A DNA stretch of 64,000 nt, taken from assembly GCF_000292525.1 (NCBI RefSeq), contig NZ_AEYF01000045.1, positions 310,001 to 374,000 on the forward strand, read 5' to 3'. The stretch is from Rhizobium sp. CCGE 510 (GTDB lineage: Bacteria; Pseudomonadota; Alphaproteobacteria; Rhizobiales; Rhizobiaceae). The stretch's first letter is position 1. Each line of letters starts with the position of its first letter. Position numbers and translations under genes: made by a program. Positions 16,862-25,441 of this stretch are shown here, in pieces. The notes under the pieces were generated by a model. That model ran no database searches and was not told the DNA's origin. It saw nothing but the letters and a program-made list of their open reading frames with translations.

Positions 16862-18061
16862 TCAACCTCTCGCCTCGTGCCGCTCGATGGCGATGGCCGT
16901 CGCCTCGCCGCCGCCAATGCAGAGTGCCGCCATGCCGCGCTTCAGGTCGTATCGCTGCAGCGCCGAAAGCAGCGTCACCAATATCCGGGCTCCCGATGCG
17001 CCGATCGGATGGCCGAGCGCACAGGCGCCGCCATGCACATTCACCTTCTCATGCGGCAGGTCGAGATCGCGCATCGCCGCCATCGCGACGACGGCAAAAG
17101 CTTCGTTGATTTCGAAGAGATCGACGTCCGAGAGCGCCAGGCCGGTCCGGTCGGAGAGCTTCTGCAGCGCGCCGATCGGCGCGGTGGCGAATAGATTGGG
17201 CGCCTGCGAATGGGTGGCATGGCCGAGAATGGTGGCGAGCGGTTCGAGGCCGCGATACTCCGCCTCGGAACGGCGCATCAGCACAAGGGCTGCCGCGCCA
17301 TCGGAAATCGAGCTGGAATTGGCGGCGGTCACTGTGCCGCCGTCGCGGAAGGCGGGCTTCAGCGTCGGGATCTTGTCGAACCTGGCCTTGCCGGGTTGTT
17401 CGTCGCGGCTCGCCACCTGCTCGCTCTTCCCCGACTTCAGCCTGACCGGCACGATCTCGCTTTCGAAACCGCCGTCCGCAATTGCTTTCTGCGCCCGCGT
17501 CAGAGAGGCGATGGCGTAGTTGTCCTGCGCCTCGCGCGTGAACTGATAGGCCTCGGCGCAATCCTCCGCGAAGCTGCCCATCAAGCGCCCCTTGTCATAA
17601 GCATCCTCCAGCCCGTCGAGGAACATGTGATCCACGACCCGCCCATGGCCAAGCCTGTAGCCGGCACGGGCTCGATCAAGGAGATAGGGCGCATTGGTCA
17701 TGCTTTCCATGCCGCCTGCGACCGCCACCGAAGCATTGCCGGCGGCGATCAGGTCATGCGCCATCATCACCGCCTTCATGCCCGAGCCACACATCTTGTT
17801 GACGGTGCTGGCCGCAGTCGCAAACGGCAGGCCGGCATGGATGGCCGCCTGGCGGGCCGGCGCCTGCCCCTGCCCCGCCGGCAGCACACAGCCGAAGATG
17901 ACCTCCTCGATCGCCTCGGCCTCGACGCGGCTGCGCTCAAGTGCTGCGCGGATTGCCGCTGCTCCGAGTTTGGGTGCTGTCGCCTCCTTCAGCTCTCCCT
18001 GAAAGCTGCCGATCGGGGTGCGCGCCGCACCGACGATAACGATGGGGTCCTGCAAAGCCAT
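16862..18061 (-). CDS. Acetyl-CoA C-acyltransferase (thiolase)
   Basis: A 399-residue type II thiolase. The nucleophilic cysteine lies in NKMCGSGMKAVM, the histidine in GGACALGHPIGASGARI and the second cysteine in LCIGGGEATAIAI. GAGGAGGAAAG just before the ATG at 18061 fixes the start. Next to an HSD10-like dehydrogenase and an acyl-CoA dehydrogenase, it probably cleaves 2-methylacetoacetyl-CoA to acetyl-CoA and propanoyl-CoA in isoleucine breakdown; acetoacetyl-CoA would also be a reasonable substrate. Confidence 0.92.
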   Translation of the reverse strand: MALQDPIVIVGAARTPIGSFQGELKEATAPKLGAAAIRAALERSRVEAEAIEEVIFGCVLPAGQGQAPARQAAIHAGLPFATAASTVNKMCGSGMKAVMMAHDLIAAGNASVAVAGGMESMTNAPYLLDRARAGYRLGHGRVVDHMFLDGLEDAYDKGRLMGSFAEDCAEAYQFTREAQDNYAIASLTRAQKAIADGGFESEIVPVRLKSGKSEQVASRDEQPGKARFDKIPTLKPAFRDGGTVTAANSSSISDGAAALVLMRRSEAEYRGLEPLATILGHATHSQAPNLFATAPIGALQKLSDRTGLALSDVDLFEINEAFAVVAMAAMRDLDLPHEKVNVHGGACALGHPIGASGARILVTLLSALQRYDLKRGMAALCIGGGEATAIAIERHEARG

Positions 18062-18081
18062 CTTTCCTCCTCGGGCGACGC

Positions 18082-18849
18082 TCACCGCGCACCCATCCGC
18101 AATGCGCCGTCGAGGCGGATGACCTCGCCGTTCAGCATGTTGTTTTCAAAGATATGGCGCACCAGCCCGGCAAATTCCGCCGGCCGGCCGAGCCGCGGCG
18201 GAAAGGGCACGCTTTTGCCGAGGGCGGCCTGCACCTCGGCCGGCATATCAGCCATCATCGGTGTCTCGAAAATCCCGGGCGCGATCGAGACGACGCGAAT
18301 GCCGTAGCGGGCAAGCTCGCGGGCAACCGGCAAGGTCATCGCCGCCACGCCGCCCTTGGAGGCGGCATAGGCCGCCTGGCCGATCTGTCCATCGAAGGCG
18401 GCAACCGAGGCCGTATTGACGATGACGCCGCGTTCGCCTTCCGCATCCGGCTCCGCGTTCTGAATTGCAGCAGCGGCAAGCCGGATCATGTTGAAGGTGC
18501 CAATGAGATTGATGCCGATCGTGCGGGCAAAACTCTCCAGCCGGTGCGGTCCATCGCGGCCGATCACCTTTTCGGCTGGCGCGACACCGGCGCAATTCAC
18601 TAGGCCGCGCAAGCCGCCGAAAGCCTCGACCGCCGCGGCAACTACTGCTGCTCCCGCCTCGCCATCGGTCACATCCGCCTGGATGAAGCGGACATCGCGC
18701 CCAAATTGCCGGGCAATCTCTTCGCCCGCTTGCCGATTGAGGTCAGCAATCGTCACGCGCCCGCCCGCCTCGACCAGCGCGCGCACCGTTGCCGCGCCGA
18801 GCCCGGAGCCGCCGCCGGTCACGATGAAACTTGCACCTGGGATTAGCAT
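18082..18849 (-). CDS. SDR 3-hydroxyacyl-CoA dehydrogenase (HSD17B10-like)
   Basis: A 255-residue SDR. The cofactor loop is VTGGGSGLGAATVRAL, followed by ADVTDGEA, NCAGVAPAEKVIGRDGPH, NTASVAAFDGQIGQAAYAASKGG (catalytic serine, tyrosine and lysine) and IAPGIFETPMM. This pattern, including the insertion after NCAG, is that of type 10 17-beta-HSD/2-methyl-3-hydroxybutanoyl-CoA dehydrogenase, the isoleucine-pathway step before the thiolase. GGGAGGAAC precedes the ATG at 18849. It is the first gene of the bkd operon; the 133-base divergent gap to the AraC-type gene should hold the operon promoter. Confidence 0.9.
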   Translation of the reverse strand: MLIPGASFIVTGGGSGLGAATVRALVEAGGRVTIADLNRQAGEEIARQFGRDVRFIQADVTDGEAGAAVVAAAVEAFGGLRGLVNCAGVAPAEKVIGRDGPHRLESFARTIGINLIGTFNMIRLAAAAIQNAEPDAEGERGVIVNTASVAAFDGQIGQAAYAASKGGVAAMTLPVARELARYGIRVVSIAPGIFETPMMADMPAEVQAALGKSVPFPPRLGRPAEFAGLVRHIFENNMLNGEVIRLDGALRMGAR

Positions 18850-18982
18850 GAACCTGTTCCTCCCGCCGCCGCGCCGTCCTCCAGGCACAACCGGCAGCCG
18901 CGATTCTATTCGCTCCACCTATTGCAAGCGATGACAGAACTGCTCCATTATATCGGCCAGTTTTGCCATAGCGGGGATTGAC

Positions 18983-20008
18983 ATGGCCGAGATCGAGCGA
19001 CGCATGATCGCGCCGGGTTTCGTGGAGGAAGCGCTCGACAGCCTGCGGCGGTTGGGCAAGCCGACGGCGGCGATCCTTGCCCGCGTCAACCTTCCGCCTG
19101 TCATCGACCAGCCGGTTTCGGCGGAGACCTATGGCGCGCTCTGGCTGGCGATCGCTGCCGAACTCGACGACGAATTCTTCGGCATGGGCGCCCGGCCGAT
19201 GCGCAGCGGCAGCTTCACCCTGCTTTGCCATTGCGTGCTGCATGCACCGACGCTCGGTCAGGCGCTCCGCCGGGCGCTGCGCTTTCTCGATGTCGTGCTC
19301 GACGATCCCCGAGGACGGCTGGTCGTCCGCGACGGCATGGCTGAGGTCGAGCTCAGCGATGCCGGCGCCCCGCGTTCGGCCTTCGCCTACCGCACCTACT
19401 GGATCATCCTGCACGGCATCATTTGCTGGCTGGTCGGCCGGCGCATCCCGATCAAGCTCGTCGATTTCCGCTGCGCCGAGCCCCGCCAAGGCGCCGACTA
19501 CCAGCTCTTCTTCGGAGCACCCGTGCGGTTTTCTCAAGCCATCAGCCGGCTCGGCTTCGACAGCGCCCTGCTCAACCTGCCAATTTCACGCAGCGAACAG
19601 GCACTCAAACAGTTCCTGCGCGGCTCGCCCGCCAATATTCTGGTGCGCTATCGTTACGATGCCGGCATCGCCGCCGCCGTCCGCCGGCGCTTGAACCTGG
19701 CAACGCCCTATGCCTGGACGAACTTCGCCAAGCTCGCCGCCGATATGCGGATGCCGCCCTCGACGCTCCGCCACCGTCTGCACGACGAGGGGCAAAGCTA
19801 TGCCGCCATCAAGGACGACATCCGCCGCGACCTTGCCGTCGAACTGCTGCTGAGCACATCGAACACCATCGGCGAGATCGCCGTGCAGCTCGGCTATTCC
19901 GAACCCAGCGCCTTCTTTCGGGCCTTCCGGAAATGGATGGGCAAGAGCCCCGAGGCTTTTCGGCGGGAGGAAGCGGAAAATCGAAGCTATGTCAGTCGAA
20001 CCGTTTGA
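18983..20008 (+). CDS. AraC family regulator, OruR-like
   Basis: A 341-residue regulator with a long N-terminal arabinose-binding-like domain (residues about 20-210, including AETYGALWLAIAAELDDEFFG and FGAPVRFSQAISRLGFD) and a C-terminal double helix-turn-helix (NFAKLAADMRMPPSTLRHRL and IGEIAVQLGYSEPSAFFRAFRKWMG). This is the OruR/ArgR-like AraC subfamily, often tied to amino acid or lipid catabolism. It is divergent from the bkd operon and is its likely activator (inference). Its last 17 bases overlap the convergent toxin gene. Confidence 0.9.
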   Translation: MAEIERRMIAPGFVEEALDSLRRLGKPTAAILARVNLPPVIDQPVSAETYGALWLAIAAELDDEFFGMGARPMRSGSFTLLCHCVLHAPTLGQALRRALRFLDVVLDDPRGRLVVRDGMAEVELSDAGAPRSAFAYRTYWIILHGIICWLVGRRIPIKLVDFRCAEPRQGADYQLFFGAPVRFSQAISRLGFDSALLNLPISRSEQALKQFLRGSPANILVRYRYDAGIAAAVRRRLNLATPYAWTNFAKLAADMRMPPSTLRHRLHDEGQSYAAIKDDIRRDLAVELLLSTSNTIGEIAVQLGYSEPSAFFRAFRKWMGKSPEAFRREEAENRSYVSRTV

Positions 20009-20411
20009 CGCGACCCGACTGGCTTCGCGCTTTCGCGAACGTGGCGGCAATCTTCATAACGAAGGATTTGCTGAAGCGACCAAGAGCCTCCTGATGAGGC
20101 TCGATGTACCAGGACTGCTCGATAATATCGTAATTATATTCGTCTACGACGATCCAGCTCTGATTGAGATCACCAAGACCGGCACGCCGGCGCTCGATAT
20201 CAGGAATTTCCAGAGCAACCCTCCCCGCCTGCGGCGGCTGCGTTGTGATTGCCAGAAGCACAAGGTGCGTATTTCCATCGCTTGCACTGCGGATTGCGAC
20301 AACGACACAAACTGGCCGTTGTTTGCGCCCTTCGGTCTCGCCACGTTGCTGCTGCCATGCCCAGAGATAGGGATAGGACACCACGTCCCCGGGGCGAAAC
20401 TCATGGCTCAT
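19992..20411 (-). CDS. PemK/MazF-like toxin of a type II TA system
   Basis: A 139-residue protein beginning MSHEFRPGDVVSYPYLWAWQ, then GRKQRPVCVVVAIR and LVLLAITTQPP. This matches the PemK/MazF fold: the GDVV strand, the arginine/proline-rich loop and the following hydrophobic strand. Family members cut mRNA at short sequences. The ATG at 20411 overlaps the antitoxin stop by 11 bases, the normal coupling for such pairs. The long C-terminal extension (DLNQSWIVVDEYNYD to the end) makes it longer than typical MazF. The 3' end overlaps the AraC gene tail to tail. Confidence 0.75.
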   Translation of the reverse strand: MSHEFRPGDVVSYPYLWAWQQQRGETEGRKQRPVCVVVAIRSASDGNTHLVLLAITTQPPQAGRVALEIPDIERRRAGLGDLNQSWIVVDEYNYDIIEQSWYIEPHQEALGRFSKSFVMKIAATFAKARSQSGRVKRFD

Positions 20412-20661
20412 CGTCGTAGCCTTCACCCTTCGCCAGCCGCTCGATCGCCTCGCCGAACAACTCGGCATGTTCGTCCGGCATCTCCGAAAGATGATGAGCA
20501 CGACGCGGGTCCTTGCCGTTGCGCATGCGCTCGTAATGTTCATAGCTCATCAGCACGAAACGCGGCTTGTTATGTCGAGTGAGAATGATCGGCTCCCGGC
20601 TTGCAGCATCGGTGACGTCGCCGACCTGCTTGTTGAGATCCCCTGTCGTGAACTGTCGCAT
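20401..20661 (-). CDS. Phd/YefM-like antitoxin
   Basis: An 86-residue protein with the Phd/YefM pattern: DLNKQVGDVTDAASREPIIL followed by TRHNKPRFVLMSYEHYERM. The N-terminal domain binds DNA and the C-terminal tail (HHLSEMPDEHAELFGEAIERL) wraps the toxin. Located directly upstream of the toxin with overlap. Three 9-bp AT-rich direct repeats lie 21-47 bases upstream of its ATG and are likely the autoregulatory operator. Confidence 0.85.
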   Translation of the reverse strand: MRQFTTGDLNKQVGDVTDAASREPIILTRHNKPRFVLMSYEHYERMRNGKDPRRAHHLSEMPDEHAELFGEAIERLAKGEGYDDEP

Positions 20662-20681
20662 GATATAAACTCCGACTTTAT

Positions 20682-20708
20682 TTCCATATATTCCATATTT
20701 TCCATATT
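20682..20708. promoter_or_regulatory. Three 9-bp direct repeats upstream of antitoxin
   Basis: Repeats TTCCATATA, TTCCATATT, TTCCATATT run head to tail at 20682, 20691 and 20700. Phd-type antitoxins bind short repeated sites over their own promoter, so this is the probable operator. The AT-rich tract may also hold the -10 box. Confidence 0.6.
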
Positions 20709-20815
20709 TTCAAGAAAACAGCACAGCTTCGATAGAAGGCTCTCATCCGCATCCAAATCAGAGACACTTTGAACCTGCCGCAACCCGCGCTACATATTTC
20801 AGCGGGAGGAGTGCC

Positions 20816-21961
20816 ATGTTTGATTTTTCGCTCGGCGACACCGCGGACGCGATCCGTGAAACGACGGCGCGGTTTGCCGCCGATCATATTGCTCCGCTGG
20901 CCGCGGAGATCGACGAAAGCAACACGTTTCCGCGCCAGCTCTGGCCTGAAATGGGCGCGCTCGGCCTGCATGGGATCACCGTCGAGGAAGAATTCGGCGG
21001 TGCTGGTCTCGGTTATCTCGAGCATGTCGTCGCCATGGAGGAGGTTTCCCGTGCCTCAGCCTCCGTCGGCTTGAGTTACGGCGCCCATTCCAATCTCTGC
21101 GTCAACCAAATCCGCCGCTGGGCCGCGCCGGAGCAGAAACGCCGCTATCTGCCGAAGCTGATCTCCGGCGAACATGTCGGCGCGCTTGCGATGTCCGAGG
21201 CCAGTGCCGGTTCCGATGTCGTCTCCATGCGGCTACGTGCCGAGCAAAAGGGCGACCGCTACATCCTGAACGGCACCAAGTTCTGGATCACCAACGCGCC
21301 GCATGCCGACGTGCTCGTCGTCTATGCCAAGACCGATCCCGCCGCCGGCGCGAAAGGCATTTCCGCCTTCATCGTCGAAAAAGGCCTGCCCGGCTTCAGC
21401 GTCTCGAAAAAGCTATCCAAGCTCGGCATGCGCGGCAGCGACACGGCCGAACTGGTCTTTCAGGATTGCGAGGTGCCAGCCGAGGCGCTGATGGGCCGGG
21501 AGGGGGAAGGCGTGAAGATCCTGATGTCCGGTCTCGATTACGAACGCGCCGTGCTTGCCGGCGGTCCGCTCGGCATCATGCAGGCCTGCCTCGATGTCGT
21601 GCTGCCCTATGTGCGCGACCGCAAGCAGTTCGGCAAACCGATCGGCGATTTCCAGCTGATGCAGGCCAAGATCGCCGATATGTATGTCGCGCTGAATTCG
21701 GCGCGCGCCTATGTCTATTCCGTCGCCCGCGCCTGCGATGCCGGCCGCGCGACGCGCACGGATGCGGCGGCCGCGATCCTTTTTGCCAGCGAGAATGCCG
21801 TCAAGGTTTCGCTCGAGGCGATCCAGGCGCTCGGCGGCGCCGGCTATACCAAGGAATGGCCGGTCGAACGCTTTTTGCGCGATGCCAAGCTCTACGACAT
21901 CGGCGCCGGCACCAATGAGATCCGCCGTTACCTGATCGGCCGGGAGCTTGTTGCATCATGA
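20816..21961 (+). CDS. ivd: Isovaleryl-CoA dehydrogenase
   Basis: A 381-residue FAD enzyme converting isovaleryl-CoA to 3-methylcrotonyl-CoA in leucine catabolism. The diagnostic feature is the catalytic glutamate in the internal position: LDYERAVLAGGPLGIMQACLD (E about residue 242), while the usual C-terminal glutamate is replaced (YDIGAGTNEIRR). This is known for isovaleryl-CoA dehydrogenases. Other motifs are AMSEASAGSDVVSM and LNGTKFWITN. GGGAGGAG precedes the ATG. It opens a five-gene operon in which each start overlaps or nearly touches the previous stop. Confidence 0.95.
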   Translation: MFDFSLGDTADAIRETTARFAADHIAPLAAEIDESNTFPRQLWPEMGALGLHGITVEEEFGGAGLGYLEHVVAMEEVSRASASVGLSYGAHSNLCVNQIRRWAAPEQKRRYLPKLISGEHVGALAMSEASAGSDVVSMRLRAEQKGDRYILNGTKFWITNAPHADVLVVYAKTDPAAGAKGISAFIVEKGLPGFSVSKKLSKLGMRGSDTAELVFQDCEVPAEALMGREGEGVKILMSGLDYERAVLAGGPLGIMQACLDVVLPYVRDRKQFGKPIGDFQLMQAKIADMYVALNSARAYVYSVARACDAGRATRTDAAAAILFASENAVKVSLEAIQALGGAGYTKEWPVERFLRDAKLYDIGAGTNEIRRYLIGRELVAS

Positions 21962-23568
21962 CGGTGATTTCGACTGTGATCGACAGCGACAGCGACAGCT
22001 TCAAAGCCAATGCCGGCAAGAACAAGGCCCTGATCGACGAGTTGCACGAGCGTTCGGCGAAGGCGCGCCAAGGCGGATCGCAAGCAGCGCGCGAGCGCCA
22101 TACCGGCAAGGGCAAGCTCCTGCCGCGCGACCGCATCCAGTTGCTGATCGATGCCGGCAGCCCGTTCCTGGAGATCGGCACGCTGGCGGCCAACGGCATG
22201 TATGGCGATGAGGCGCCGGGCGCCGGCATCATATCAGGCATCGGCCGCGTTTGCGGCCGCGAGGTGATGATCGTCGCCAATGACGCAACGGTGAAGGGCG
22301 GCGCCTACTACCCCCTGACGGTGAAGAAACATCTGCGGGCGCAGGAAATCGCCCTGCAGAACCGGCTGCCCTGCCTCTATCTGGTCGACAGCGGCGGCGC
22401 CAATCTTCCGCATCAGGCCGAGGTCTTTCCCGACCGCGACCATTTCGGCGCGATCTTCTACAACCAGGCCCAGATGTCGGCGGAAGGCATTCCGCAGATT
22501 GCCTGCGTGATGGGGAGCTGCACCGCCGGCGGCGCCTATGTGCCGGCCATGTCCGACGAAACGGTCATCGTGCGCAATCAAGGCACGATCTTCCTCGCCG
22601 GCCCGCCGCTGGTCAAAGCTGCCACCGGTGAGATCATCTCGGCCGAAGAGCTCGGCGGCGCCGAGACCCACGGCCGCCGCTCCGGCGTCGTCGATCATGT
22701 CGCCGAAAACGACGAACATGCGCTGCTGCTGATGCGCGATATTGCAGCAACCCTCAACAGCGTGAAATCAATCGATATCGACATCACGCCGCCGCGGCGG
22801 CCGAAACTCGATCCGGAAGATCTCTGCGGCCTCATTCCGGACGACCTGCGCTCGCCCTATGACGTGCGCGAGGTGATCGGCCGGATCGTCGATGGCTCGG
22901 AACTGCACGAGTTCAAACCGCTTTACGGCGCCACGCTGGTCTGCGGCTTCGCCCGCATCTGGGGCATGCCGGTCGCCATCATCGCCAATAACGGCGTGCT
23001 GTTTTCCGAAAGCGCGCTGAAGGGCGCGCATTTCATCGAACTCGCCTGCCAGCGCCGCGTGCCGCTGCTCTTCCTGCAGAATATCTCCGGCTTCATGGTC
23101 GGCGGCCGTTACGAGGCCGGCGGCATCGCCAAGGACGGGGCAAAGCTGGTGACGGCGGTGGCGACCGCCACCGTGCCGAAAGTCACCGTCATCATCGGCG
23201 GCAGCTTCGGCGCCGGCAATTACGGCATGTGCGGCCGCGCCTATCGACCGCGCTTCCTTTTCACCTGGCCAAACAGCCGCATCAGCGTCATGGGCGGCGA
23301 ACAGGCAGCCTCGGTGCTCGCCACCATCCGCCGCGATGCGATGGAGGCGCGTGGAGAGGACTGGCCGGCCGACGAGGAAGAGGCTTTCAAAGCGCCGATC
23401 CGCGCCGGCTACGAGGCGGAGGGCAACCCCTATTATGCGACGGCCCGCCTCTGGGACGACGGCATTATCGACCCGCGCCAGACCCGAGATGTACTCGGCC
23501 TTGCCTTTTCCGCCTGCCTGAATGCGCCGATCCCGAAAGGGCCGCGCTTCGGCCTGTTCAGGATGTGA
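21958..23568 (+). CDS. liuB: Methylcrotonyl-CoA carboxylase carboxyltransferase (beta) subunit
   Basis: A 536-residue carboxyltransferase that carboxylates 3-methylcrotonyl-CoA to 3-methylglutaconyl-CoA. It carries both crotonase-like halves: the N-terminal half with VKGGAYYPLTVKKHLRAQEI, YLVDSGGANLPHQ and MGSCTAGGAYVPAMSD, and the C-terminal half with NNGVLFSESALKGAHFIELA, NISGFMVGGRYEAGGIAKDG and WPNSRISVMGGEQAA. KGGAYYPLT and the length are typical of MCC beta rather than propionyl-CoA carboxylase. The start overlaps the ivd stop by four bases. Confidence 0.95.
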   Translation: MTVISTVIDSDSDSFKANAGKNKALIDELHERSAKARQGGSQAARERHTGKGKLLPRDRIQLLIDAGSPFLEIGTLAANGMYGDEAPGAGIISGIGRVCGREVMIVANDATVKGGAYYPLTVKKHLRAQEIALQNRLPCLYLVDSGGANLPHQAEVFPDRDHFGAIFYNQAQMSAEGIPQIACVMGSCTAGGAYVPAMSDETVIVRNQGTIFLAGPPLVKAATGEIISAEELGGAETHGRRSGVVDHVAENDEHALLLMRDIAATLNSVKSIDIDITPPRRPKLDPEDLCGLIPDDLRSPYDVREVIGRIVDGSELHEFKPLYGATLVCGFARIWGMPVAIIANNGVLFSESALKGAHFIELACQRRVPLLFLQNISGFMVGGRYEAGGIAKDGAKLVTAVATATVPKVTVIIGGSFGAGNYGMCGRAYRPRFLFTWPNSRISVMGGEQAASVLATIRRDAMEARGEDWPADEEEAFKAPIRAGYEAEGNPYYATARLWDDGIIDPRQTRDVLGLAFSACLNAPIPKGPRFGLFRM

Positions 23569-23575
23569 GGCGGCC

Positions 23576-25441
23576 ATGATGGAAAGTCTTCTCATTGCCA
23601 ACAGGGGCGAGATCGCCCGCCGCATCATCCGCACCGCCAAGCTGCTCGGCATCCGCACGATCGCCGTCTATTCCGAGGCAGATGCCGGCCTGCCCTTCGT
23701 CAGCGAAGCGGACGAGGCGATCGCCATCGGCCCGCCGGCGGCCCACGAAAGCTACCTCTCGCAGCAACGCATCCTCGAGGCCGCCCGGAAAACCGGCGCC
23801 GCCGCTATCCATCCCGGTTACGGGTTCTTGTCGGAAAATGCCGAATTTGCCGAAGCGGTGGAAAGTGCCGGCATCGTCTGGGTCGGCGCCCCTCCGGCCG
23901 CCATCCGCGCCATGGGGCTCAAGGACGCCGCGAAAGAATTGATGCAGGCGGCAGGCGTCCCCGTCACCCCCGGTTATCTCGGCCCGGACCAGAGCGAAGA
24001 GCGGCTGGCGTCCGAGGCCGATGCCATCGGTTATCCGGTGCTGATCAAGGCCGTTGCTGGCGGCGGCGGCAAGGGCATGCGCCGCGTCGACCGCCCGCAG
24101 TATTTCGCCGAGCTTCTCGCTTCCTGCCGCCGTGAGGCCGCCGCCTCCTTCGGCGACGACCGCGTTCTGATCGAACGTTATATCGCCAATCCACGCCATA
24201 TCGAGGTGCAGATCTTTGCCGACAAGGTCGGGAATTGCGTTCATCTCTTCGAACGCGATTGTTCGCTGCAGCGCCGTCACCAGAAAGTCATCGAGGAGGC
24301 CCCCGCCCCCGGCCTCGATACCGCCACCCGGGCAGCGATCTGCGATGCGGCGGTGAAGGCCGCAAGAGCGGTAAACTATGTTGGCGCCGGCACCATCGAA
24401 TTCATCGCCGATGCCTCCTCCGGCCTCAATCCCGATCGCATCTGGTTCATGGAGATGAACACGCGGCTGCAGGTGGAACACCCGGTCACCGAAGCCATAA
24501 CAGGCGAGGATCTGGTGCTCTGGCAGCTGAAGGTCGCCAGCGGCGAGCCCTTGCCGAAAAGCCAGGACGAGATTGTTATCAACGGCTGGGCCTTCGAGGC
24601 CCGGCTTTATGCCGAAAATCCCGCCGCCGGCTACCTGCCCTCGACCGGCCGGCTCGACCATCTCAAGCTGCCGAAAACGGTCCGCGTCGACAGCGGCGTC
24701 GATGAGGGCGATGAGATCACCGCCTTCTACGATCCGATGATCGCCAAGATCATTGCGCATGGGCCGAACCGCGGCGCGGCACTGTCGAAACTCGCCGCCG
24801 CCTGTGGCGGCATCGAGGTCTGGCCGGTCCGATCGAATGCCGGCCTTCTCGCCCGCATCGCCGTCGACCCGGATTTTCGCGCCACACGGATCGATACCGG
24901 CTTCCTCGACCGTCACGGTGAAAGCCTTCTGGCGACTGAGCCTGATGAAACCGTGATCGACAGCGCGGCCACCGCGCTTGCAAAGAGCGCGTCTGATGAG
25001 CCTTGGTCCGCCCTCACCGGCTTTCGCGTCGCTGGGCCGAGCGACAGCCGCGTCCGGGTACGCGTCGGCGGCCACCTCTATTGGGGGGGGGTGCGCCCCG
25101 ACCTCGAAGCAAAGACCATCGAGACGGACGAGACGACGGTGCTTTTCGACGCCGGCAACGCCTGGCCGATCAGCCTGCCCGTCGCAAGCGAGGTCGAGGC
25201 AAGCCACGGCGTGGGTGATGGCGCCATCCTGTCGCCCATGCCCGGCCTGGTCATTTCCGTGGATGTGGCCGAAGGCGACTCGGTCGCCAAGGGGGACCGT
25301 CTGCTGACGGTCGAAGCCATGAAAATGGAACATTCGCTGCGGGCCCCCTTCGACGGCATCGTCGGAAAACTGCAGGTTTCTCCCGGCATCAGGGTCTCGG
25401 AAAACCAACTGGTGGCCAGCGTCATGAAGGAGCAGGATTGA
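23576..25441 (+). CDS. liuD: Methylcrotonyl-CoA carboxylase biotin-containing (alpha) subunit
   Basis: A 621-residue biotin carboxylase plus carrier. Domain order: biotin carboxylase N-domain (LLIANRGEIARRIIRTAKLLG), ATP-grasp with KAVAGGGGKGMR, FMEMNTRLQVEHPVTE, the biotin carboxylase C-domain, a divergent linker, and the biotinyl domain with VEAMKMEHSLRAPF near the end. Two adjacent ATGs (23576 and 23579) are possible starts, seven bases after the liuB stop. A run of nine G at 25083-25091 lies in the linker region and encodes WGGV; a one-base slip there would remove the biotinyl domain. Confidence 0.94.
   Translation: MMESLLIANRGEIARRIIRTAKLLGIRTIAVYSEADAGLPFVSEADEAIAIGPPAAHESYLSQQRILEAARKTGAAAIHPGYGFLSENAEFAEAVESAGIVWVGAPPAAIRAMGLKDAAKELMQAAGVPVTPGYLGPDQSEERLASEADAIGYPVLIKAVAGGGGKGMRRVDRPQYFAELLASCRREAAASFGDDRVLIERYIANPRHIEVQIFADKVGNCVHLFERDCSLQRRHQKVIEEAPAPGLDTATRAAICDAAVKAARAVNYVGAGTIEFIADASSGLNPDRIWFMEMNTRLQVEHPVTEAITGEDLVLWQLKVASGEPLPKSQDEIVINGWAFEARLYAENPAAGYLPSTGRLDHLKLPKTVRVDSGVDEGDEITAFYDPMIAKIIAHGPNRGAALSKLAAACGGIEVWPVRSNAGLLARIAVDPDFRATRIDTGFLDRHGESLLATEPDETVIDSAATALAKSASDEPWSALTGFRVAGPSDSRVRVRVGGHLYWGGVRPDLEAKTIETDETTVLFDAGNAWPISLPVASEVEASHGVGDGAILSPMPGLVISVDVAEGDSVAKGDRLLTVEAMKMEHSLRAPFDGIVGKLQVSPGIRVSENQLVASVMKEQD

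Noticed and set aside
20682..20708. Possible CRISPR-like array
   Set aside because: Only three 9-bp units without spacers; fits an operator.
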